A program made the position numbers and the translations under genes. A stretch of DNA of 64,000 nt from Lachnospiraceae bacterium (lineage in GTDB: Bacteria; Bacillota; Clostridia; Lachnospirales; Lachnospiraceae), in contig CAJTDN010000002.1 of NCBI GenBank assembly GCA_910574865.1, positions 248,001 through 312,000 of the forward strand, given 5' to 3'. The notes below the pieces were generated by a model. It was given only the letters and a program-made list of their open reading frames with translations. It had not been told where the DNA came from and ran no database searches. Shown here one piece after another: positions 59,106 through 64,000 of the stretch. Positions within the stretch are counted from its first letter, which is position 1. The number at the start of each line of letters is the position of its first letter.

Positions 59106-60224
59106 TCAATCACCCGGAAGCAAACGGACCACCACGTACTCCGAATGCCGTTCCGTCCGCAGCGGGTATCCCCACCCGGCGATACCGGACGAGACGATGG
59201 CCTTCAAATTCCCCTGCTCTTTATATCCGTAATTCCACTCATTAAACCGAAACAGCTCCGAGAAAAATCCTCCCGGCCATATCTGCCCTGAATGGGTATG
59301 TCCCGACAACACGAGCCCGTACCCGTTTTCCTGCGCTTCCACATAATCCGATGGCTGGTGGTCGATAAGAATCCACTCCGCCCCATCGTCAAGCCCCTCC
59401 GCCAATTGCGCAAGGGACTTCCTATTCATCCTGTCACTTCTGTCCGCACGCCCGACCAGCACAAGTTCCTCGTTTACCTCGCAAACCGCATCCTCCAAAA
59501 TATGAATGCCCGCCGTCCCTATCGCTTCCGCCAGCTGCGCTTCGTCATAATTCGGCTCCGCGCTATAACGGCTCTTGTCATGATTTCCATATACATAATA
59601 AATGCCATGCCGGCTGGGAATCTCCCCCAATATAGAAAAGGCCTCCCGCATTTGCGCAAGCGTGGTGGTCTCGTCCACGATGTCCCCGCCCAGAATCACG
59701 ATGTCCGGCTTTTCTTGTCCTACGGATTCCACCACTTCCCGTAACTGTCCCGAATCCAATGTGAGCCCGTAATGCAAGTCCGAGAGGAAGACAATGGTGT
59801 ATCCCTCCTCGCGAATCGGTTTTTCCGCAGACACCGAATACTCCGTCCTCACGACATGGTAAATATTATAATACCCGTAACCAATCACCAACGCCGTCAG
59901 AAGCGCCGCGACCGCCCCGCTACGATACAGCCCTTTCCAAAAACGCGCGACCGCCTTGTCCCTGCCGGTTTTGCGGACAACCAGCGCCACCGCGTCCGCC
60001 AACAGTAAAAATGCCGTCAGGTGCAGCAACACGACCAGCCATACGCTGCCCACGATAACAAACGGCAAGGCCAGCAGGATGCAGATTCCCCCCGCCGTCA
60101 CCATTCGTTTCCCTTTTGGCAAGTCACGTCCGAAAAAACAAACCGCCGCGTACGCCTTCCGCAACAAATATATTCCCGCCAGCAACAAAAAGATAAGCGG
60201 AAGTATTATCCATAAAAACATCAT
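59106..60224 (-). CDS. Membrane-anchored metallophosphoesterase (YkuE/YaeI-like)
   Basis: A 372-residue protein. About four hydrophobic helices occupy residues 1-125. The calcineurin-like phosphoesterase domain follows with metal motifs FLSDLHYGLTL, ILGGDIVDETT, YVYGNHDKSRY, and LVLSGHTHSGQIWPGGF. Related proteins act on lipid-linked substrates at the cell surface. The real substrate cannot be read from sequence. It is convergent with arcC and monocistronic. Confidence 0.85.
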   Translation of the reverse strand: MMFLWIILPLIFLLLAGIYLLRKAYAAVCFFGRDLPKGKRMVTAGGICILLALPFVIVGSVWLVVLLHLTAFLLLADAVALVVRKTGRDKAVARFWKGLYRSGAVAALLTALVIGYGYYNIYHVVRTEYSVSAEKPIREEGYTIVFLSDLHYGLTLDSGQLREVVESVGQEKPDIVILGGDIVDETTTLAQMREAFSILGEIPSRHGIYYVYGNHDKSRYSAEPNYDEAQLAEAIGTAGIHILEDAVCEVNEELVLVGRADRSDRMNRKSLAQLAEGLDDGAEWILIDHQPSDYVEAQENGYGLVLSGHTHSGQIWPGGFFSELFRFNEWNYGYKEQGNLKAIVSSGIAGWGYPLRTERHSEYVVVRLLPGD

Positions 60225-60253
60225 CTTTTGTCCACACTCCCTTTGATAATATT

Positions 60254-60453
60254 ATGATGTTGGGATCAAAATACATTTTGCCCCCCTTGATATCCAAGAG
60301 TTACTCCGCACTACGCGCTCCCGCAACTCTAAAACACCTCAAATCCGCTCATTTTCCTACGGGAAATGGCTACTTTTCGGTGTCTTGCGGGTCTCAAAGG
60401 TCATGTATTGACATGCAAGCATGTCATACATGACCTTTCGACCCTGGTATCAT
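60254..60453. repeat. Family B structured repeat, copy 3
   Basis: 200 bp, same orientation as copy 1. Starts ATGATGTTGGGATC with the tail hairpin and ends ACCCTGGTATCAT. The minus-strand hairpin GGTCATGTAT...ATACATGACC encloses ACATGC-tt-GCATGT: the base pair next to CATGC differs from the other copies but still pairs. Lies upstream of the phosphoesterase gene. Confidence 0.85.
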
Positions 60454-60510
60454 ATTATATTTTCTTTCTTCCCCCTTGTCAATTATCGTTTCCCCGGTTT
60501 GGTCGATAAC

Positions 60511-60546
60511 TATAGTAAGCGACAAATTAATTTGTCGCTTACTATA
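60511..60546. promoter_or_regulatory. Perfect 36-bp palindrome before the unknown gene
   Basis: TATAGTAAGCGACAAATT followed directly by its exact reverse complement. It ends 47 bp before the ATG of the unknown protein. It may be an operator for a dimeric regulator or a hairpin; TATA-like ends could overlap a promoter. Confidence 0.6.
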
Positions 60547-60593
60547 ACCCCTCCGAAAGGATACTATTACAGGCGGAAGACGAGGTACTCATT

Positions 60594-62342
60594 ATGGCTG
60601 TTGAAAAAATAAATTCCAAAAACATCACCCTTGGCAACACGGGCGTGAAGATTCCCCTTCCAGGCACGCCGGGACAAAACACGCCCCAAAAAGGGATTCC
60701 CCTTCCAAGCACGCCGGGACAAGGCGCGCCCGGGCAAAGCATCCAGTCACCCAAGCAAGTCACCGACGGTTCGGAGCAGGTTTTGCGCGCGCAGGAGCTT
60801 GCCAACCTGATTGCCTCCGGGCAACCGTTGCCGGACGGTGTCATCGACCCGGAAATGAGCGTGGAAATGGCGAAGATGCGGGCCGAGCAGGCCTTTTTGC
60901 AGGCGACATTCGAACAGACGGATCTGGCCGTCGAATCCACGAAGGATACCGACCGGGCGGAACTTGAGTCCACACGGGAAGTCGAGAAAACGCCGGAACG
61001 CGCCGTCAATGAGCGAATCTGGGACATGATACTTCAATGGCGGCAAAATTCCAGCTTATCGGTCGAGGAAAATTTAAAGGATCTCCAAGCTCTTTTCCAG
61101 ATGCTGCTCAAACAGATTATGACGGACTACCGAGGAGATATCCAGCTTCAGTTGCTGGCACAGCTTGACAGTCTGACGATGAACGCCATCAAGCAGATGA
61201 TGTTCGAGCGTTCTTCTGACCTGATGGATTTCCTCGGCCAGTACGGCCGCCCCGGCACGAACCAGCAGATGATAGAAAGTCTTTTTAAGGTCGTGGCCGG
61301 GCGGGCGCCGATTACCCTGTCCGGCGAGCTTTTCGGTTCCGACAGCCTTTCCTCGTCCAAAGGCCAGGGTGTCATTTACCAGAAATCCGCGCGCGGGGTG
61401 CAGGTCAACGCCGACTACCAGAACCGCATCGACCGCTCGGAAAACCGCCAGAACCAGGCTGCCGAACTATTGCGCAGGGGTACTCCCGGCACGGCCGGCA
61501 AGGGGATTTTCGGCTCGTCCGCCAAGACGGACTTCGCGTTGCAACAAAGCGGGCGGCTGGCCAAGGGGGACGGGGTTTCGCCGCGCGACATTTCACTGGC
61601 GCAAAATTTCGTCCAATACCTGAAACAGAATTTCCCGGGAATCGAACCGGCCAAGCTGCCTTACACCAGCGAGGAATATATTGGCTTTACCGCCGGTACC
61701 CTGGCTTTGAAGCTGCATGCCCTGGCGGATAAAAAGGGAATGGGCGACACCATGTCCTCCGCCCTGAAGTACGCCGTGGACACTTTCGCGCAGAATTATT
61801 TCCTGCAAAGCGCGCAGAGTTTGAAACAAACATCCCTCTTTCGGAGCAAGGCGTCTTATCCCGCCATGAAGGCGGACGATTTTCAAAAGGTGTACCATTT
61901 CATGGTGAATACTTACGAGGACAGAAAGGACGCGCAAACCTCCATGCTGGCCGGGTTACAGAGGGCTTCGGAAAGCTTTCACGCCAAACAAAAAGACACC
62001 GTGTACCAAAAGGCCGAACGCTATTTTTCCGAGACCGGTTTTTTCTCCCGCTCGGAAATCCATGACCTGGAATGGGAAATTCTGGACGGCTGGAAAGCGA
62101 TTTGCAAGGATTGGAACGATTTCCTGAAATTTGCACAGATTCCGATTGACAAGGCACTGCGTTTCCAGCCCAATATGGACTATAATTCCTACATGGCAAT
62201 CCTTCTGGCCTATGAAAGGGCCGCCCAGTCAAAGGACGGCCCCAGGATCCATAAGCCCATCCCGTACATGGTGAAATGGGGGACGGCCATCGTCATCGTG
62301 GGAACGGGCGCGGTGGTGATATCCTCGATGCTGTTCCGATAA
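60594..62342 (+). CDS. Unknown protein with Pro/Gly-rich N-terminus and C-terminal membrane anchor
   Basis: A 582-residue protein with no family I recognise. Residues 15-55 hold the repeats IPLPGTPGQ and IPLPSTPGQ. Residues about 60-330 are charged and helical (SVEMAKMRAEQAFLQATFEQ; WRQNSSLSVEENLKDLQALF). A Gly-rich segment follows, then a second helical domain. The last 20 residues are hydrophobic (GTAIVIVGTGAVVISSMLF), a tail anchor. The layout suggests a cytoplasmic protein fixed to the membrane or part of a secretion-like complex. It stands alone between a palindrome and a terminator. Confidence 0.7.
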   Translation: MAVEKINSKNITLGNTGVKIPLPGTPGQNTPQKGIPLPSTPGQGAPGQSIQSPKQVTDGSEQVLRAQELANLIASGQPLPDGVIDPEMSVEMAKMRAEQAFLQATFEQTDLAVESTKDTDRAELESTREVEKTPERAVNERIWDMILQWRQNSSLSVEENLKDLQALFQMLLKQIMTDYRGDIQLQLLAQLDSLTMNAIKQMMFERSSDLMDFLGQYGRPGTNQQMIESLFKVVAGRAPITLSGELFGSDSLSSSKGQGVIYQKSARGVQVNADYQNRIDRSENRQNQAAELLRRGTPGTAGKGIFGSSAKTDFALQQSGRLAKGDGVSPRDISLAQNFVQYLKQNFPGIEPAKLPYTSEEYIGFTAGTLALKLHALADKKGMGDTMSSALKYAVDTFAQNYFLQSAQSLKQTSLFRSKASYPAMKADDFQKVYHFMVNTYEDRKDAQTSMLAGLQRASESFHAKQKDTVYQKAERYFSETGFFSRSEIHDLEWEILDGWKAICKDWNDFLKFAQIPIDKALRFQPNMDYNSYMAILLAYERAAQSKDGPRIHKPIPYMVKWGTAIVIVGTGAVVISSMLFR

Positions 62343-62347
62343 AACGA

Positions 62348-62375
62348 GCCGCCCTACCGGGCGGCCCTTGTTTCT
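62348..62375. terminator. Convergent terminator
   Basis: GCCGCCC-TACC-GGGCGGC followed by CCTTGTTTCT on the plus strand. It starts 5 bp after the stop of the unknown gene and overlaps the last codons of the DeoR-type gene. Confidence 0.8.
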
Positions 62376-63085
62376 ATCACTTTCTCCGTCAATATCTGCA
62401 CGTCCTCAAATGCCGCGAACGTCACCGGGCTCACCTGCCCGAACTTTGTACGGTCCGCCAGCACGTACCGCTCCCTGCACTGCTCCATGGCCGTTTGCTT
62501 AACCATGGCCTCGTTGGCATCCGGGGTCGTGCACCCCTCTTCCTCCGTCACTCCGTTCGTCCCGAAAAAACCTTTCGTAAAATGAAACACCCGCAGCATC
62601 TTCATCGCCATGTTTCCAACCACGGCCTCGGTGGAACCTTTCAGTTCCCCGCCCACCAGCTGCACGCGGTGGCCCATGCCCGCCAGCCGCCGGGCATGGG
62701 CCACCGCGTTCGTCACGAAAGCGGCGTGCGTGTCCGGCGGGATATATTCCAACATATATCCCGTGGTCGTCCCCGCGTCCAGATAGACAAAGTCCTCATC
62801 CGTAATCAGCCCCGCGGCATACCGGGCAATCCGTTGTTTTTCTTCCTTGTTCACTTCCATTTTCTGCGCCACGGTCGGTTCCGCCGCCGTCACCCGGCTT
62901 TGTTCCTCCAAGGCGATGGCCCCGCCGAACACCTTCGTCAATTTCCCGGCCTTGTCAAGCGCCGTAATGTCACGCCGCACGGTGGACTCGGAAGTATCCA
63001 GAAGTTCCTTCACCTCGGTCACGGTGATACTCTTTTGCTTCTCCAAAAGTTCCAAAATCAGTTGGTAACGTTGCTCCGTCAACAT
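62354..63085 (-). CDS. DeoR-family transcriptional regulator
   Basis: A 243-residue repressor starting MLTEQRYQLILELLEKQ after GGAGGAAAACACC. The N-terminal HTH_DeoR is SITVTEVKELLDTSESTVRR, followed by a DeoR sensor domain with LDAGTTTGYMLEYI, VTNAVAHARRL, LVGGELKGSTEAVVG and VLADRTKFG, which binds sugar phosphates. It lies 117 bp downstream of PTS enzyme I on the same strand. A role in fructose/PTS regulation (FruR-like) is likely but not provable here. Confidence 0.9.
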   Translation of the reverse strand: MLTEQRYQLILELLEKQKSITVTEVKELLDTSESTVRRDITALDKAGKLTKVFGGAIALEEQSRVTAAEPTVAQKMEVNKEEKQRIARYAAGLITDEDFVYLDAGTTTGYMLEYIPPDTHAAFVTNAVAHARRLAGMGHRVQLVGGELKGSTEAVVGNMAMKMLRVFHFTKGFFGTNGVTEEEGCTTPDANEAMVKQTAMEQCRERYVLADRTKFGQVSPVTFAAFEDVQILTEKVIETRAAR

Positions 63086-63194
63086 GGTGTTTTCCTCCAT
63101 TGTTTTCGATATTTCCCATGTCTTAAGCATACACCGTCATAACCTTCCCGTCAAGAAACAGATTCTTTCAACAGACTCACGTGCATCCTCCCCA

Positions 63195-63229
63195 TTACAA
63201 TTCACGGCCGGTCAGGCCGTGAATTGTAA
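63195..63229. repeat. Perfect palindrome overlapping the end of ptsI
   Basis: TTACAATTCACGGCC-GGTCA-GGCCGTGAATTGTAA, 15-bp perfect stem. The ptsI stop codon (63202-63204) and its last codons lie inside it, so the protein ends in SYNSRPDRP. It resembles the palindrome at 8823-8852. Confidence 0.8.
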
Positions 63230-64000
63230 CTCTCCCGCACAATCTTGCGAAGCGGCAGGATACTGCCCGGGGACACGGACAATTCGTCCACGCCCATTGC
63301 CAGAAATTCCTTCGTCAGACTCCCGTCCGCGCCGAGTTCCCCGCAGATTCCCGCCCAGATTCCCGCCTTGTGGGCGTTTTCCACCACCATGGCAATCATC
63401 CTGAGAACCGCCGGATGGTGCGCGTCATAAAACAAGTCCAGTGACGAATTCTGTCTGTCAATCGCCAATGTGTACTGTGTCAGGTCATTCGTCCCGATAC
63501 TGAAGAAATCGACCTCCCTTGCCAGCTCCTCGCTCATCATCACCGCCGCCGGCGTCTCAATCATGATTCCCTGCTCCGGTTCACCGAACGCAATGCCGTT
63601 TTCCGCCAGTTCCCGCTTCACTTCGTTTACAATCTCCTTGATTTTTTGCACTTCCCACAGATTGGCAATCATCGGGTACATGATGGCGACTTTTCCGTAC
63701 GCGCTGGCCCTAAACAACGCGCGAAGCTGCGTCTTGAACACCTCCGGCTGGGTCAGGCAAATACGGATTGCCCGTCGCCCGAGTGCGGGGTTTTCCTCTT
63801 TTTCCATATGGAAATAATCGCACTGCTTATCCGCGCCGATGTCAAGCGTACGGATGATAACCCGCTTTCCGGCCATGGTCTGGGCCACCGTCTTATAAAT
63901 CTGGAATTGCTCTTCCTCCGTCGGGTAGTCCTCCTTTTCCAGGTAAATGAATTCACTGCGGAATAGGCCGATACCGCCGGCGTCATTTTTCAGCACCATC
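63202..64000 (-). CDS. ptsI: PTS enzyme I, C-terminal part (partial)
   Basis: About 265 residues are visible; the N-terminal phospho-His domain lies beyond the right edge. Signatures of the PEP-binding barrel are GIGLFRSEFIYL, VIIRTLDIGADKQ, NPALGRRAIRICL, MYPMIAN and FFSIGTNDLTQYTLAIDRQN, and the active Cys in AGICGELGAD. The enzyme phosphorylates HPr from PEP. The normal C-terminus (ELSVSPGSILPLRKIVR) is followed by a few residues encoded by a palindromic repeat. Confidence 0.95.
   Translation of the reverse strand, partial: MVLKNDAGGIGLFRSEFIYLEKEDYPTEEEQFQIYKTVAQTMAGKRVIIRTLDIGADKQCDYFHMEKEENPALGRRAIRICLTQPEVFKTQLRALFRASAYGKVAIMYPMIANLWEVQKIKEIVNEVKRELAENGIAFGEPEQGIMIETPAAVMMSEELAREVDFFSIGTNDLTQYTLAIDRQNSSLDLFYDAHHPAVLRMIAMVVENAHKAGIWAGICGELGADGSLTKEFLAMGVDELSVSPGSILPLRKIVRESYNSRPDRP

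Overview
This window looks like a chromosome segment of a motile, anaerobic, Gram-positive gut-type Clostridia, most likely Lachnospiraceae. The clues are the gene families: a DUF5721 protein, a DUF4358 protein, a Csp-like subtilase, CDP-glycerol-type glycan transferases, an archaeal-type AspRS with GatCAB, a T-box leader and a CIRCE-controlled htpG. Base composition is roughly half G+C, except for a clearly AT-richer stretch at about 21.8-28.1 kb. I see no rRNA, tRNA, CRISPR array or complete transposase gene.

Layout. 1-2.8 kb: a fructan locus on the minus strand (LacI-type regulator, GH32 fructosidase, N-terminus of a GH91-like inulin fructotransferase) with two identical operators over the GH32 promoter. 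2.9-11.9 kb: mostly housekeeping genes (LspA-like, zinc-ribbon coiled-coil protein, Csp-like subtilase with a Cys in place of the catalytic Ser, XRE-Uma2 fusion, ClpX, LigA, RluF-like). 12-16.4 kb: a surface-glycan O-acetylation operon (SGNH, DUF4358, MBOAT, DHHW/AlgJ-like). 17.3-32.5 kb: a co-directional block in transcription order CsrA-like, flagellin, GT2-TPR, unknown, IspD/TarI-like cytidylyltransferase, GT2, MptE-like, radical SAM, MptE-like, KdsD, CMP-Kdo synthetase-RraA fusion, KdsA and CDP-glycerol-type transferase. I read it as a flagellin or surface-glycan modification island that makes and transfers Kdo or a Kdo-like sugar. 32.8-34.4 kb: a tyrosine recombinase flanked by two inverted 9-7-9 sites. 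35.2-40.2 kb: DUF5721, HtpG, glycerate kinase. 40.3-47.2 kb: T-box leader, archaeal-type AspRS, membrane zinc-ribbon protein, GatC, GatA and GatB, which together form the indirect Asn-tRNA route. 48.4-59 kb: LuxR and AraC regulators, an orphan solute-binding lipoprotein, and an agmatine deiminase pathway (putrescine carbamoyltransferase, agmatine deiminase, two NhaC-like antiporters, carbamate kinase). 59-64 kb: metallophosphoesterase, an unknown tail-anchored protein, a DeoR regulator and the C-terminal part of PTS enzyme I.

The most unusual layer is non-coding. At least four families of palindromic, structured repeats fill the gaps between genes. Family A (TIR TAGCGTCGGTGTACA) has one copy that can fold as a cloverleaf with two perfectly complementary hairpin loops. 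Family B (about 200-230 bp, ends ATGATACC/GTATCAT) shows compensatory base changes between copies. Family C (about 164 bp, ends GTAAAAGTC/GACTTTTAC) sits in both gaps of the acetylation operon and beside csrA. Family D (about 100 bp, TIR GGGGCTGTCGGGAAATG) lies next to two dead ATPase genes. Nearly every gap inside the agmatine cluster holds a palindrome. Together with the self-flanked recombinase next to the flagellar genes, these are the best candidates for something undescribed.
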